Shown here one piece after another: positions 16,825 to 27,147 of a stretch of 64,000 bases of DNA. Source of the stretch: Caldimicrobium sp. GTDB taxonomy: Bacteria > Desulfobacterota > Thermodesulfobacteria > Thermodesulfobacteriales > Thermodesulfobacteriaceae. Below the pieces are notes generated by a model. It ran no database searches. It worked only from the letters and a program-made list of their open reading frames with translations, and was not told the DNA's origin. The first letter of the stretch is position 1, and every line of letters starts with the position of its first letter. The stretch spans positions 1-64,000 of the forward strand of contig JANXCE010000003.1 of the NCBI GenBank assembly GCA_025059715.1. Direction: 5' to 3'. The position numbers and the translations under genes are program-made.

Positions 16825-17973
16825 ATGGATTTAGCACTGTATATACATATCCCCTTTTGCACTGCCAAGTGCCCCTATTGCGATTTTTACTCAGAAGTTA
16901 AAATACCTCAAGAAGAGATATATCTTCAGGCATTAGAAAGCGAAGTTGATTTATTAAAATCTTATTTAGAGGAAGTTTTGTCTTTACCTACACCTCGAAT
17001 AAAGACGCTTTATATTGGAGGTGGCACTCCAAGTCTTTTATCACCAAAGTTCTACGAAAGACTTATCTCTAAGCTACAAAAAAGCTTTATATTTCATCCT
17101 TCAGAGTTGAGTATTGAGGCTAATCCTGAGACTTTAACCTTAGAGAAGGTCCAAGGATATAGAGAAGTTGGTTTTAACAGGATCAGCTTGGGCATACAAA
17201 GCCTTCAAAAGAGGGGTTTAATTTTTTTACAAAGAAGGCATACCCTTAAGGAGATATTCAGAGCCATAGACTTCAGTAAAAGAGCAAATTTTGAAAATAT
17301 ATCCTTTGATTTTATATATGGATGGAAAGGACAGGGTTTGAAAGGGCTTTACAGGGAATTATGCTTGGCTTTATCCTTCAATCCTAATCATCTCTCCTTC
17401 TATGAACTAACACTTTATCCCCATACTCCCTTTTACCATAGATACCTAAATAGTGCCTTTTTAAATGAAAAAAGGCTTCTATCCTTTGCTAAGTTTATAA
17501 CTACATCTTTAACAGACTGGGGTTATTTTCCCTATGAGATATCTAACTTTGCAAAACCGGGTTTTGAATGTAAACACAATCTTGCTTACTGGAAAGTAGA
17601 ACCCTATTTGGGACTGGGAGCTGGTGCAGTGTCAAGACTCTTAGAACTTCGTTTTAAAAATCCTGAAAGTGTAGACCACTATTATGAAGCCATTCTTGTA
17701 AAAAAGAAACTTCCTTTTATTATAATAGAAAGATTGAATACCCTTGAAGTGGTGAAGGAAAAAATTTTTATGGGATTAAGACTCACTGAAGGAATTTCCT
17801 TAGAGGAGATAGAAAAATACTCTTTTCATATTAAGGCCTCTGCCCTTGAAGAACTCATCCAAAGAGGTCTACTAACTATATCTGAAAATAATCTGAAATT
17901 AACCCTTAAGGGACGGTTTTTACATCAGGTTGTAGTGGGATATCTCTGGAAAAATCTTGAGAAGATAAGATGA
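16825..17973 (+). CDS. hemW: HemW-type radical SAM heme chaperone (coproporphyrinogen oxidase-like)
   Basis: Radical SAM protein of the HemN/HemW family, 382 residues. The cluster motif is CTAKCPYCDF near residue 12, preceded by YIHIPFC. TLYIGGGTPSLL and SLGIQSLQ follow, with a HemN C-terminal domain. HemW proteins carry heme and lack oxidase activity. The short length and N-terminus without the extra HemN region favour HemW over a true coproporphyrinogen dehydrogenase. The stop overlaps the start of mpl (ATGA). Confidence 0.88.
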   Translation: MDLALYIHIPFCTAKCPYCDFYSEVKIPQEEIYLQALESEVDLLKSYLEEVLSLPTPRIKTLYIGGGTPSLLSPKFYERLISKLQKSFIFHPSELSIEANPETLTLEKVQGYREVGFNRISLGIQSLQKRGLIFLQRRHTLKEIFRAIDFSKRANFENISFDFIYGWKGQGLKGLYRELCLALSFNPNHLSFYELTLYPHTPFYHRYLNSAFLNEKRLLSFAKFITTSLTDWGYFPYEISNFAKPGFECKHNLAYWKVEPYLGLGAGAVSRLLELRFKNPESVDHYYEAILVKKKLPFIIIERLNTLEVVKEKIFMGLRLTEGISLEEIEKYSFHIKASALEELIQRGLLTISENNLKLTLKGRFLHQVVVGYLWKNLEKIR

Positions 17974-19391
17974 GAGTTTATTTTGTGGGCATAGGTGGAA
18001 TAGGAATGTCTGGAGTTGCAGGATTAGCAAAAAGCTTAGGTTTTGAAGTGTGGGGTTCAGAAAGGGGCCCTCTTCATCCCCCCTCCTCAGAGATCCTTAA
18101 AATTCTCAACATTCCCGTGCTTGAACCACGAAAGGAAAACATTCATAGTCTTAAACCCCATTTCTTAGTAGTAGGAAATACTATAAGTAGAGACCATCCT
18201 GAAATTGAGGAAGCTTTTAAGTTAAATCTCCCCCTCCTCTCCTTTCCCGATTTTATTAAATGTTACTTGCTTCCAGAGAGAGAGAGCTTAGTAGTTGCTG
18301 GAACTCATGGAAAGACTACTTCTTCCGCCCTCTTAGCTCACATCCTAAAGGACCTTGGTGAAGGAGTTACCTTTTTAGTGGGAGGAATGCTCAATAACTT
18401 TCAAAGAAACTATCACTTTGAACAGGGAAAATGGTTAGTGCTTGAGGGGGATGAATATCCCTCCGCCTTTTTTGACATAAAAGCCAAATTTCTACATTAT
18501 GAACCCTACGGCCTTATTTTAACAAGCCTTGAATTCGATCATGGTGATGTATATAAAGATATCTTTTCTCTCAAAGAAGCCTTTGGGGATCTCCTTAAGA
18601 GGGTTAAAAGAAGGGGAATAGTGGTATATAATGAAGAAGATCCCAATTTGAAGGAAATCATAAGCTTAGCACCTCAAAATTTTAGAAAGGTCTCCTATGG
18701 AATAGACAAGGGAGATTATAAGTTAGTTGAATATAAGAGCCTCTTCGTAGATGGAGTTTTTCAAACGCAATGCCTGGCTGAGGATCCGCAAGGGGAGAGA
18801 TTCTCCTTCCAACACCAATTATTAGGCCTACACAACTCCCTAAATATTCTCTCCGTAATAGCTTTAATGGAAAATCTTGGTTTTGATAGAACCCGGATCT
18901 TACAGGCCATAAAGCGCTTTAAGGGGGTTAAAAGAAGGCAAGAAATAATTTTTTACAATGAGAGGGTTTGTCTTATTGATGATTTTGCTCATCATCCAAC
19001 TGCGGTTACTATAACCTTAAGGGAGATTCAAAAAGCCATTAATCCCTCTCAGACAATCCTTTTCTTTGAACCTCGAACTAATACCAGTAAGAGAAAAATT
19101 TTTCAAGAGGAGTATTTAAAAGCCCTCCATTCAGCGGATATTGTTTTTCTTAAAATACCTCCTAATTTAGATAAGATACCTCTACAAGATAGAATTGATC
19201 TTGAATACATAGTAAAAAATTTGAAAGTCAGAGGAAGAGAGGCCTTTATTTTAGATGGGAGAAATTTTCTAAATAACCTTAGGGCCTTACCGCCAAAAAG
19301 CTTAATTATCTTTATGTCGAGTGTTTACATGGAAGAGGAAATAAAGAAAGTATTAACCTTTTTAGAGGGTAATGAAGAAGGCACTTTTTAA
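17970..19391 (+). CDS. mpl: UDP-N-acetylmuramate:L-alanyl-gamma-D-glutamyl-meso-diaminopimelate ligase
   Basis: Mur-ligase family enzyme that reuses cell-wall tripeptide. VGIGGIGMSGVAGLAKSLG begins the N-terminal Rossmann domain, VVAGTHGKTTSSALLAH is the ATP loop, and EGDEYPSAFFD with LTSLEFDHGDVY is the Mpl-specific middle region. FVP-type MurC features are absent, and the EGDEY signature favours Mpl over MurC. It has 473 residues, close to the family length. It overlaps hemW by 4 bases and the kinase gene by 20 bases. Confidence 0.9.
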   Translation: MRVYFVGIGGIGMSGVAGLAKSLGFEVWGSERGPLHPPSSEILKILNIPVLEPRKENIHSLKPHFLVVGNTISRDHPEIEEAFKLNLPLLSFPDFIKCYLLPERESLVVAGTHGKTTSSALLAHILKDLGEGVTFLVGGMLNNFQRNYHFEQGKWLVLEGDEYPSAFFDIKAKFLHYEPYGLILTSLEFDHGDVYKDIFSLKEAFGDLLKRVKRRGIVVYNEEDPNLKEIISLAPQNFRKVSYGIDKGDYKLVEYKSLFVDGVFQTQCLAEDPQGERFSFQHQLLGLHNSLNILSVIALMENLGFDRTRILQAIKRFKGVKRRQEIIFYNERVCLIDDFAHHPTAVTITLREIQKAINPSQTILFFEPRTNTSKRKIFQEEYLKALHSADIVFLKIPPNLDKIPLQDRIDLEYIVKNLKVRGREAFILDGRNFLNNLRALPPKSLIIFMSSVYMEEEIKKVLTFLEGNEEGTF

Positions 19392-20385
19392 ATTTTGGGA
19401 TAGATTTCCCTATCCTCTAGTTTTATCCAAGTATTCCTCTAAGTTAAACAGACATAAAATTGAAAGCTTTAATAAAGCCTTTTTAGAGGTTTTTAAGTTC
19501 CCTGAGGGCATTCCTTTAAAGAAGTCTTTAGAGGAAATTTTCGGAGATTATTTCAAAGAACTTGGAATGTATTCCCTTTCCTATAGAGAGAAGACCTATT
19601 ATTTAGTAAACTTACCCTATTCTTTAAGACAAACTCTTCATGTATTTATTGAAGAGAGAGCCTGGTTGAGGTTTCCCCATTGGTTTCATACGGAAAGGCT
19701 TGCAAGTTTAGGCAAACTGGCAGGGGAGATCTCTCACGAACTCAATAATCCCTTAGGAGGAATCCTTTTGTACTCCAATATGTTAAAGGAGGAATTAGGT
19801 CCAAGTCATCCTTTACAGGGGATTATTGATAAAATTATCGCCCTTACCACGAGATGTAAGATTATCTCCAAAGCCTTACTCGACTTTGGTAAACCTGAGA
19901 GGGGCAAAAAGGAATGGATAAACCTCAATGATGTCATAATGACTATCTATAACTTAGTTGCGGATTACCAGATTTTTAAGAATGTAAATTTTATCTTTAA
20001 TCTGGATCCTAAACTTCCTCTTTTTTACGCTAACCCTACCCAAATGGAACAGGTTATATTAAATATTTATACTAATGCTACCGAGGCAATGAAAGGTCTG
20101 GGAGAAATTAGAACGGAAACCAAGGTTAGGGATGATAGAATTATTATAAGAATAGCAGATAGTGGTCCTGGTATACCTCCTGAAATTTTACCCTTTATTT
20201 TTGATCCCTTTTTTACTACAAAACAAACAGGAAAAGGAACAGGACTTGGTTTATCTATATGTCACAGTATAATAAAAAGACATGGAGGGATTATAAAGGT
20301 TGAAAATCTCTCAAAAGGTGGAGCGGCCTTTGAAATCATACTACCCCTTGCTACCAGAGAGGCACTAAGAGAAGATGTCTTTTAA
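19372..20385 (+). CDS. Sensor histidine kinase (NtrB-like)
   Basis: Two-component kinase without evident membrane spans, so likely cytoplasmic. About residues 20-105 form a short PAS-like sensor region. The H-box [10 protein letters not shown] lies near residue 122, then the N-box [11 protein letters not shown]1 ADSGPGIP, F-box FDPFFTTK and G2 GTGLGLSI. The start overlaps mpl by 20 bases, and the end overlaps the cognate regulator by 11 bases, so the two form a pair. The signal sensed is unknown. Confidence 0.92.
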   Translation: MKKALFKFWDRFPYPLVLSKYSSKLNRHKIESFNKAFLEVFKFPEGIPLKKSLEEIFGDYFKELGMYSLSYREKTYYLVNLPYSLRQTLHVFIEERAWLRFPHWFHTERLASLGKLAGEISHELNNPLGGILLYSNMLKEELGPSHPLQGIIDKIIALTTRCKIISKALLDFGKPERGKKEWINLNDVIMTIYNLVADYQIFKNVNFIFNLDPKLPLFYANPTQMEQVILNIYTNATEAMKGLGEIRTETKVRDDRIIIRIADSGPGIPPEILPFIFDPFFTTKQTGKGTGLGLSICHSIIKRHGGIIKVENLSKGGAAFEIILPLATREALREDVF

Positions 20386-21766
20386 GGCTAAGGTTTTGAT
20401 CATAGATGACGAGCCAGCTATTAGAGAGAGTCTTTTTCAATTTTTCCACCAGGAAGGCTATGAGGTAGATCTTGCCTCTGATGGTAAAAGCGCGCGAGAC
20501 CTTTTAGCCAAATATGAGTATGACGTATGTTTCTTAGATTTAAAACTTCCCGATACTAATGGATTAAATTTATTAAAAGAGATTGTGGAGAATTCCTTAG
20601 ATACCCAGGTAATTGTGATCTCTGCCTACGGCAATATTGAGACTGCAGTGTCCGCTATTAAGATGGGAGCCTTTGACTTTTTGGAGAAACCCTTTTCCAT
20701 TTATGAAGCCAAACTCTCCTTGGAAAAAGCCTTAGAGAAAAAGAGATTAGCCTTAGAAAATTTATACCTTAAGATGAATCTCTATGAAAGGGAAGGCAAG
20801 ATTCCTTTCATAGGAAAAAGCAAATTGATTAAGGCTTTACTTGAAAAAGCTAAGGTTTTAGCCCAAACTGATTCCACTATTCTTATTACTGGAGAATCGG
20901 GCACTGGAAAGGGGTTATTGGCTAAAAAAATTCATGAATTTGACCGTCTTTATCCCGGGCCCTTTGTTTGTGTTGATTGTAGTTGTATTGTTCCTACCCT
21001 TTTTGAAAGTGAGCTCTTTGGACATGTCAAGGGAGCCTTCACTGGGGCACACTCCTCCAAAATCGGCAAAATTGAATTAGCCCAAGGAGGTTGCCTATTC
21101 TTAGATGAAATTGGCAATATTCCCCTTGATCTTCAAGCAAAACTCCTGAAAGTCGTGGAAGAAAAGGAATTTTCTCCTGTAGGTAGTCTCAAAATTGTTA
21201 AAGCTAATGTAAGAATAATTACTGCAACCAACAAAAATTTAAAAGAAGAGGTCAAAAAGGGTACCTTTAGAGAAGATCTTTACTATCGTCTTAATGTGGT
21301 TCATCTCCATCTTCCACCTCTAAGGGAAAGGAAGGAGGATATCCCCCTTTTATGTGATTATTTTTTAAGATTCTACGAAGAAAAGTATAAGTGCCCACCT
21401 AAAAAACTGAGCCCGAAGGTTATGGAGATCTTTTTTCAATATCACTGGCCAGGAAATATCCGTGAGCTTAAACATTTGATAGAGCGATTAGTGATATTCA
21501 GCAAGGGGTCTGAAATTACTGAGAGGGATCTCTATTTTGCAGGTTTTGAAAGATCTTCAGAATATTTATCCTTTTCTTCCGAAAACGAACTAATAAAAGA
21601 AGTTCTACCCAGAGAAAATGAAATATTACCTCTTGAAGAAATAGAAAAAATTTACATCTTAAGGGTATTAGATGAATTAAAGTGGAACCGAAGCCTTGCG
21701 GCCAAAAAACTTGGCATAGATCGAAAAACACTCAGAGATAAGCTCAAAAAATGGGGAAAAACCTAA
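20375..21766 (+). CDS. Sigma-54-dependent response regulator, NtrC family
   Basis: Three domains in 463 residues. A receiver (1-125) has VLIIDDEPA, the phosphoacceptor Asp near 55 in [11 protein letters not shown], Ser in VISAYG and Lys in EKPFS, all intact. The AAA+ domain (about 145-375) has GESGTGKG (Gly where Glu is usual), the sigma-54 contact loop GAFTGA near 219, and [11 protein letters not shown] Fis-type helix-turn-helix lies at the end ([20 protein letters not shown]). It requires RpoN; no -24/-12 promoter was identified as its target in this window. Confidence 0.95.
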   Translation: MSFKAKVLIIDDEPAIRESLFQFFHQEGYEVDLASDGKSARDLLAKYEYDVCFLDLKLPDTNGLNLLKEIVENSLDTQVIVISAYGNIETAVSAIKMGAFDFLEKPFSIYEAKLSLEKALEKKRLALENLYLKMNLYEREGKIPFIGKSKLIKALLEKAKVLAQTDSTILITGESGTGKGLLAKKIHEFDRLYPGPFVCVDCSCIVPTLFESELFGHVKGAFTGAHSSKIGKIELAQGGCLFLDEIGNIPLDLQAKLLKVVEEKEFSPVGSLKIVKANVRIITATNKNLKEEVKKGTFREDLYYRLNVVHLHLPPLRERKEDIPLLCDYFLRFYEEKYKCPPKKLSPKVMEIFFQYHWPGNIRELKHLIERLVIFSKGSEITERDLYFAGFERSSEYLSFSSENELIKEVLPRENEILPLEEIEKIYILRVLDELKWNRSLAAKKLGIDRKTLRDKLKKWGKT

Positions 21767-21782
21767 GGAACATTTTGACTAT

Positions 21783-23285
21783 ATGAAGGCCCTTTTAGTA
21801 TATCCCGCCTATCCCGATACCTTTTGGAGCTTCAGATATGCTTTAAAATTAGTCAACAAAAAGGCCTCTCATCCACCCTTGGGACTACTCACAGTTGCCA
21901 GTCTTTTACCCACCGATTGGAAGTTAAAGTTGGTTGACCTTAATGTAGAGGCCCTTAGAGAGAACGATATCAAAGAGGTGGACTTAGTTCTAATTAGTGC
22001 TATGTCAGTGCAAAGGGAATCTGCGGAGGAAGTAATAAGAAAAGCTAAGTCTCATGGAAAGAAGATCTTAGCAGGTGGTCCACTCTTTACCGCATTTTGG
22101 CAAGATTTTGAAAGGCTAGTAGATCATCTAATCTTAGGAGAAGCTGAAGTCACCTTACCCACTTTTTTAAAGGATTTGAAAGAGGGAACTCCTAAAAGAA
22201 TATACTATCCAGATAGGTTTGCCGATCTAACCCAAAGCCCTATACCCGCTTATAATCTTATTAGTTTTTCCCATTATTCTAGTATGAGTTTACAGTACTC
22301 CCGAGGATGTCCCTTCAATTGTGAATTCTGTGAGGTAACCAATTTGTTTGGACATCAGGTTAGAACAAAAAGGGTTGAACAAGTTTTAGAAGAATTAGAG
22401 AATCTCTATAAGTTGGGCTGGAGAGGTTCTCTCTTCATTGTGGATGACAATTTTATAGGAGGAAAACGCAAGGTGAAGGAAGAACTTCTACCAGCGATAA
22501 TAAAGTGGCAACAAAAAAACAAATACCCCTTTTACTTCTATACTCAAGTCTCCATCAATCTAGCGGATGATGAAGAATTAATAGACCTTATGGTAAAAGC
22601 AGGATTTACCGCAGTTTTTATCGGTATTGAAACCCCTTCAGAGGATAGTTTGTTAGAAGCCAATAAAATTCAAAATAAGAATAGAAATCTTGTAGAGGAT
22701 ATTCGTAAAATTCAACGGTCAGGCTTAGAGGTAATGGGAGGATTTATCTTAGGCTTTGATAACGATCCTTCAGATATATTTAACAGACTTATAAATTTCA
22801 TTAAAGAAAGTAGAATCGTGATTGCCATGGTAGGCTTACTTAACGCACCACCAGGGACAAAACTTTACAAGAAACTTCTTGCGGAAGGGCGCATAAAACC
22901 TCACTTTAAAGGTGATAACACCGACATGTCCACTAATATTATTCCTAAAATAGGATATCAAAATCTTTTAGAGGGATACAAAGAGGTGATAAGAAGTCTC
23001 TATCATAGAAGGGCTTATTATGAGAGAATAAGCGCTTTTTTGGAGGACTTTACCTGGAAAACTCCCTTTACTCCTGATTTCCAATATATTAGAGTAAATT
23101 ACAGCTACTTATTGGGAATCCTCAAAATTTTGATTAAATTTGGTTTATTAGAGGGAGATAGAAAGAATTTTTGGAAATTAATATTTAAAACCCTTTGGAA
23201 AAAACCTCAAAATATTTCTGTAGTCTTAGCCCAGATTGCTAGTGGCTATCACTTTAGATGTATCTTTAAGGAAGCCTTTTCTTAA
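21783..23285 (+). CDS. B12-binding-domain radical SAM protein
   Basis: Class B-like radical SAM enzyme, 500 residues. The N-terminal part (1-140) resembles a cobalamin-binding Rossmann domain. The cluster motif CPFNCEFCEV lies near residue 180 after LQYSRG, followed by FIVDDNFIGG and AVFIGIETP. The C-terminal third resembles the DUF4070 region found in several cobalamin-dependent methylases, such as hopanoid methylases. The substrate cannot be told from sequence. It follows the NtrC gene by 16 bases. The cobalamin genes of this window make it a plausible local consumer of the cofactor. Confidence 0.8.
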   Translation: MKALLVYPAYPDTFWSFRYALKLVNKKASHPPLGLLTVASLLPTDWKLKLVDLNVEALRENDIKEVDLVLISAMSVQRESAEEVIRKAKSHGKKILAGGPLFTAFWQDFERLVDHLILGEAEVTLPTFLKDLKEGTPKRIYYPDRFADLTQSPIPAYNLISFSHYSSMSLQYSRGCPFNCEFCEVTNLFGHQVRTKRVEQVLEELENLYKLGWRGSLFIVDDNFIGGKRKVKEELLPAIIKWQQKNKYPFYFYTQVSINLADDEELIDLMVKAGFTAVFIGIETPSEDSLLEANKIQNKNRNLVEDIRKIQRSGLEVMGGFILGFDNDPSDIFNRLINFIKESRIVIAMVGLLNAPPGTKLYKKLLAEGRIKPHFKGDNTDMSTNIIPKIGYQNLLEGYKEVIRSLYHRRAYYERISAFLEDFTWKTPFTPDFQYIRVNYSYLLGILKILIKFGLLEGDRKNFWKLIFKTLWKKPQNISVVLAQIASGYHFRCIFKEAFS

Positions 23286-23314
23286 TTAGTTAAAAATTTC
23301 ACTTCATATATAAT
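23286..23314 (+). promoter_or_regulatory. Possible promoter of thi4
   Basis: -10 TATAAT (23309-23314) with a weak -35 TTAGTT (23286-23291) 17 bases upstream, 53 bases before the chosen ATG. No TPP riboswitch fits in the 80-base gap. Confidence 0.4.
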
Positions 23315-23367
23315 TTTTTTGGTTAAGATTTAAATTTCATTTAAAATCTGTGAGGAGGGTTTACATT

Positions 23368-24165
23368 ATGGAACTGGATATCAATAGAGCAATCATTCTT
23401 GCTGGTATGAAAGATATGGAGGAGTATAGTGATGTAGATGTGCTTATAGCGGGCGCTGGTCCTTCGGGGCTAACTTCCGCCAAGTATTTAGCTGAAAAGG
23501 GTTTTAAGGTATTAATATATGAAAGAAGGCTTTCCTTTGGAGGGGGCATCGGTGGTGGTGGTAACATGATACCTAAAATTGTAGTTCAAGAGGAGGCGCT
23601 CCCCATAGTTGAAGATTTTAAGATTAGATACCAAAAATTTGAAAAAAATCTTTTCACTATAGATCCTGCAGAATTAATTGCCAAATTATCCGCAGGGGCT
23701 CTTGATGCTGGAGCCAAAATTATGCTTGGAGTAAATGTGGATGATGTGATAGTAAGAGATAATCCTCCAAGAGTAGTGGGAGCCCTTTGGCATTGGACAG
23801 CTATTCAGCTTTCTGGTCTACATGTAGATCCCCTCTATACCCAATGTAAAGCTTTGGTTGATGCTACAGGACATGATGCGGAGTTAATTGCTATAGCAGG
23901 AAGAAAGAACCCTGAGTTAGGTATTGAGATTGCAGGTGAGAGATCAAACTGGACTGAGGTATCTGAAAGGGTAGTTGTGGAACACACAGGAAGAGTTGCT
24001 CCAGGCCTTTATGTTACAGGAATAGCTGTGTGTGCGGTCTATGGGTTACCAAGAATGGGCCCTATCTTTGGAGGTATGCTCCTTAGTGGCAAAAAATTGG
24101 CAGAAATTATTGAGGAGGATTTAAAAAGTGCCCCTTCAGGTAAAAAGAGAAAAAAGAAAAGTTAA
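23368..24165 (+). CDS. thi4: Sulfide-dependent ADP-thiazole synthase (Thi4 family)
   Basis: Makes the thiazole part of thiamine from NAD and glycine. FAD/NAD-binding VLIAGAGPSGLTSAKYLAEKG near residue 25, RRLSFGGGIGGGG, and PRMGPIFGGMLLSG at the C-terminus. At the position of the sulfur-donating cysteine of the yeast suicide enzyme there is histidine (LHVDPL), as in the archaeal catalytic enzyme that uses free sulfide. The start is ATG 23368, because the upstream GTG at 23350 would place the ribosome site GAGGAGG inside the gene. The C-terminal tail is lysine-rich and overlaps the next gene. Confidence 0.93.
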   Translation: MELDINRAIILAGMKDMEEYSDVDVLIAGAGPSGLTSAKYLAEKGFKVLIYERRLSFGGGIGGGGNMIPKIVVQEEALPIVEDFKIRYQKFEKNLFTIDPAELIAKLSAGALDAGAKIMLGVNVDDVIVRDNPPRVVGALWHWTAIQLSGLHVDPLYTQCKALVDATGHDAELIAIAGRKNPELGIEIAGERSNWTEVSERVVVEHTGRVAPGLYVTGIAVCAVYGLPRMGPIFGGMLLSGKKLAEIIEEDLKSAPSGKKRKKKS

Positions 24166-24346
24166 TAGGTGTTCCTGGTGTGGAAAAATCATCAGTGGAG
24201 AGCCTTTAACAGTTAAAACTTGTTGTGTAAATAGCCCCTGGCACTTTTGCGGAGAGGTATGCTATAAACAATTTACCATAAAGTGGACTAAAAATCAGGA
24301 TGCCCTCTCTAAAGCAAAGAGCACTTTGAAGAAAGGATTATTCTAA
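24128..24346 (+). CDS. Small cysteine-rich zinc-ribbon protein
   Basis: 72 residues, function unknown. Two Cys pairs (CSWC near residue 15 and CC near 32) plus H-F-C-x3-C near 39-44 resemble a compact zinc site of the TRASH/MYM kind. The GTG start at 24128 lies inside the end of thi4, with GAGGAGG 9 bases upstream, implying translational coupling to thi4. The stop overlaps the stop of the converging uvrC. It might be a metal-binding accessory of the thiamine enzyme (which uses iron) or a general zinc protein. Confidence 0.65.
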   Translation: MPLQVKREKRKVNRCSWCGKIISGEPLTVKTCCVNSPWHFCGEVCYKQFTIKWTKNQDALSKAKSTLKKGLF

Positions 24347-26163
24347 TTTATCTCGGTTGTAAGGCTCTCCCTTTGAAGAGCCTCTTTCAGCTTTTTAGCA
24401 AGCGCAACATTAAAAGTAGGCAGCTTAGCAAGTGCCTCTAAGGGAGCTTCCTTAATCTCCTGCAAGCTTTTAAACCTTTTTAGGAGAATCTCCCTTCTTT
24501 TGGGGCCAATCCCAGGAATTCTATCTAAGGAAGTAATTAAAGTTTCCTTTTTTAGAGTCCTTTCCGCAAAGGATAAAGCAAACCGATGAGCCTCACTCAT
24601 TACTCTTCCTACAAAGTGATAGACCTCCTTGTATCTGGGCAAAAAAAGGGGATTTTTTCTGCCTGGCAAATAAACTTTGTCAGGTTCCCTCTTTTCATTT
24701 TTGGCAATACTTCTTATTTCAATATCCCTTAGATTTAAATCTTCTATAGCTCGAAGAGCAGTCTCCAAATGCCCTTTCCCGCCATCAATGAGTATCAAAT
24801 CAGGTAGATTTTTCTCCTCAGCGCCTCTTTTTAATCTTCTTGTTAAAACCTCATAAAGCATAGAAAAATCATCTCTGCCCTCTCCCTTAATTTTGAAGTA
24901 TCTATATCTACTCTTGTCTGGTTCACCTTCAAAAAATCCTACTATGACTCCCACCCTTGCCTGACCATAATATTGTGATAGATCTATAGCTTCAATGTAT
25001 CTTGGTTCCTCTTTCAGACGCAAAGCCCTCTTAATTTCGTCAGCCAATCCACTATACCAAGGACTCTCCCTCCTTTGACAGGAAATCATAAAGTTCTGTA
25101 GATTTCGTGTAGCAAGATCCCTTAAATACTTTAATTCTTCATCCTCCTTTAATGTCTCTAAAATCACCCTTTTTCCAGCATATTCACTCAGAAGCTCTTC
25201 TTGTTCCTGAAAGTTTTCCCACAACTCTGGCAAAAGGATCCTGTCTGGAATTACCTTGCCCTCTAAGTAGAATTGAAGAGTAATTTCTCTTAAGGGTGAA
25301 TCCTCGGAAAGATTCTTTTTGACTCTAAAAGTTTGATAACCATAGAGATGCCCATACCTTACATAGAGCACTATGAGATATAAAAAATTCTTATCTTCCT
25401 TCATATCCCAGAGGTCTAAATCCAGAGGCTTACTAAGTATTACCGCTTGTCGCTCAAGGATAGTCTCTATATCTCTTAGTCTATCCCTTATAAAGGCTGC
25501 TCTTTCAAATTCCATTCGCTCTGCTAAGTCTTCCATTTCTTTTTTCATTCTTTGAAGGAGCTCTCTACCTCTACCCTGAAAAAAGTCAATTACTCCCTTT
25601 ACCAAGCTTTCATATTCTTCTTTAGAGACCTTATTAACACAAGGAGCAAGACATTTGCCAATTTGATAATAAACACAAGGCGATTTTCTTCTCCTCATCT
25701 CTGAAATACTACACTTCCTTAGAGGAAAGGTCCTCGAGAGTAGCTTAAGAATTTCCCGAAGAGATCTGGCAGAGGTAAAGGGACCAAAATAAAGGGCCTG
25801 ATCTCCCTTTTTTCTTTTTCGCACTATGTGTAAAGCTGGATATTCTTCACCAAGGGATAACCTCAAGAGGGGGTAATTTTTATCATCTCTGAGGAGAACA
25901 TTATACTTGGGACGATATTTTTTAATAAATGTAGCTTCAAGAAGGAGGGCTTCCTTTTCGTTTGAGGTTAGGAAATAATCTATGGAATTTGCTTGTTCTA
26001 AAAGGGCATGAATTTTGGGGGAAAGCACGGGACCTCTAAAGTAACTTGATATTCTTGCCTTGAGATCCTTAGCTTTACCGACATATAGAACTTCACCCTT
26101 TGCATTTTTAAAAAGATAGACACCCTCTGCCCTGGGGATCGTCTCTAAATTTACATTAAGCAT
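24343..26163 (-). CDS. uvrC: UvrABC excinuclease subunit C
   Basis: Makes the dual incisions in nucleotide excision repair. N-terminal GIY-YIG domain (GVYLFKNAKGEVLYVGKAK), UVR motif near residue 200, RNase H-like nuclease domain (AIDLSQYYGQARVGVIVGF; LILIDGGKGHLETAL) and C-terminal helix-hairpin-helix pairs (LDRIPGIGPKRREILL). The ATG at 26163 gives the usual family start; an upstream TTG at 26217 would add 18 unlikely residues. UvrA and UvrB are elsewhere. Confidence 0.96.
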   Translation of the reverse strand: MLNVNLETIPRAEGVYLFKNAKGEVLYVGKAKDLKARISSYFRGPVLSPKIHALLEQANSIDYFLTSNEKEALLLEATFIKKYRPKYNVLLRDDKNYPLLRLSLGEEYPALHIVRKRKKGDQALYFGPFTSARSLREILKLLSRTFPLRKCSISEMRRRKSPCVYYQIGKCLAPCVNKVSKEEYESLVKGVIDFFQGRGRELLQRMKKEMEDLAERMEFERAAFIRDRLRDIETILERQAVILSKPLDLDLWDMKEDKNFLYLIVLYVRYGHLYGYQTFRVKKNLSEDSPLREITLQFYLEGKVIPDRILLPELWENFQEQEELLSEYAGKRVILETLKEDEELKYLRDLATRNLQNFMISCQRRESPWYSGLADEIKRALRLKEEPRYIEAIDLSQYYGQARVGVIVGFFEGEPDKSRYRYFKIKGEGRDDFSMLYEVLTRRLKRGAEEKNLPDLILIDGGKGHLETALRAIEDLNLRDIEIRSIAKNEKREPDKVYLPGRKNPLFLPRYKEVYHFVGRVMSEAHRFALSFAERTLKKETLITSLDRIPGIGPKRREILLKRFKSLQEIKEAPLEALAKLPTFNVALAKKLKEALQRESLTTEIN

Positions 26164-26289
26164 TTTTACTAAATTTAATGCTTCAAAGAAAATATGTCCA
26201 CCCTCTCTTTGTATCAAATTTTATCTGATTAAATCTATTTTTTCACAAACTCCTTGGTAAGAAAGGATTTTACCTTTATAATTATTTAT

Positions 26290-27147
26290 GTGAAAGAAAT
26301 AGCTATAAGCATAAGCAATCTGAAAAAGTCTTATGGAAAAGTTATCGCTCTAAAGGGCATCTCCTTTGATGTTTATAAAGGAGAAATATTCGCTTTATTA
26401 GGGCCAAACGGAGCCGGAAAAACTACTACACTCAGAATACTTTCGGGACTAACTAAGCCTACTTCAGGTGAAATTTTTATTTTAGGAGAGAATCTTAAAG
26501 AAAGAGAACTTTTCGTTAAAACCCAGATTGGCTTAGTTCCACAACACGTGAATTTAGATTTAGAATTAACTGTAGAAGAAAATCTTATAATTCATGGTTT
26601 ACTATTTAAACTTTCTTACTCTGAGATTAAGCGACGTATCACAGAACTCTTGGAACTTGCCTCTCTTACTGATAGGAGAAAGACAAGGGTTAAAGAATTA
26701 TCGGGAGGTCTCAAAAGAAGATTGCTCATAATTAGAGCCCTTTTGCACTCCCCCAAAATACTCTTACTTGATGAGCCTACCGCAGGCTTAGATCCACATA
26801 TAAGAAGAAAACTTTGGAGCTTTATAAAGCAAATCCAAGCTCAGGGCACAACTATTCTTTTAACCACCCATTACATGGAAGAGGCAGAGATCTTAGCCAA
26901 TAGAGTGGCTTTTATCTTCGCTGGTAATATCGTAGCTATAGATACTCCAACTAATTTCATAAAAAGCCTGGGACAAGTGGCCTTAGATATTTTTATTAAT
27001 GGAGAGATGTTTACAAGATATTATCCTACCAGAGAAGAGGCAGAAAGAGCCCTCTCAGAATTTAACAAAAATTATACCGCAGTGACCTTACGTAAGGTTT
27101 CCTTAGAAGATGTTTTTATGAAGTATACTTCGGAGAGGTTATCATGA
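26290..27147 (+). CDS. ABC exporter ATP-binding protein (ABC-2 type)
   Basis: ATPase of a DrrA/NodI-like exporter. Walker A GPNGAGKTT, signature KELSGGLKRR (LSGG), Walker B LLLDEPTAGLDP and the switch His in LTTHYMEE. The GTG start at 26290 (V-K-E-I-A) matches family length; the frame is open upstream to TTG 26254. The stop overlaps the permease ATG (ATGA). Substrate unknown; homologues move drugs, lipids or polysaccharides. Confidence 0.9.
   Translation: MKEIAISISNLKKSYGKVIALKGISFDVYKGEIFALLGPNGAGKTTTLRILSGLTKPTSGEIFILGENLKERELFVKTQIGLVPQHVNLDLELTVEENLIIHGLLFKLSYSEIKRRITELLELASLTDRRKTRVKELSGGLKRRLLIIRALLHSPKILLLDEPTAGLDPHIRRKLWSFIKQIQAQGTTILLTTHYMEEAEILANRVAFIFAGNIVAIDTPTNFIKSLGQVALDIFINGEMFTRYYPTREEAERALSEFNKNYTAVTLRKVSLEDVFMKYTSERLS

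Noticed and set aside
26254-26280. GGTAA...TTACC near the ABC exporter start as a third member of the corrin operator family
   Set aside because: Spacing between half-sites is 9 rather than 6 bases and the outer bases do not match.
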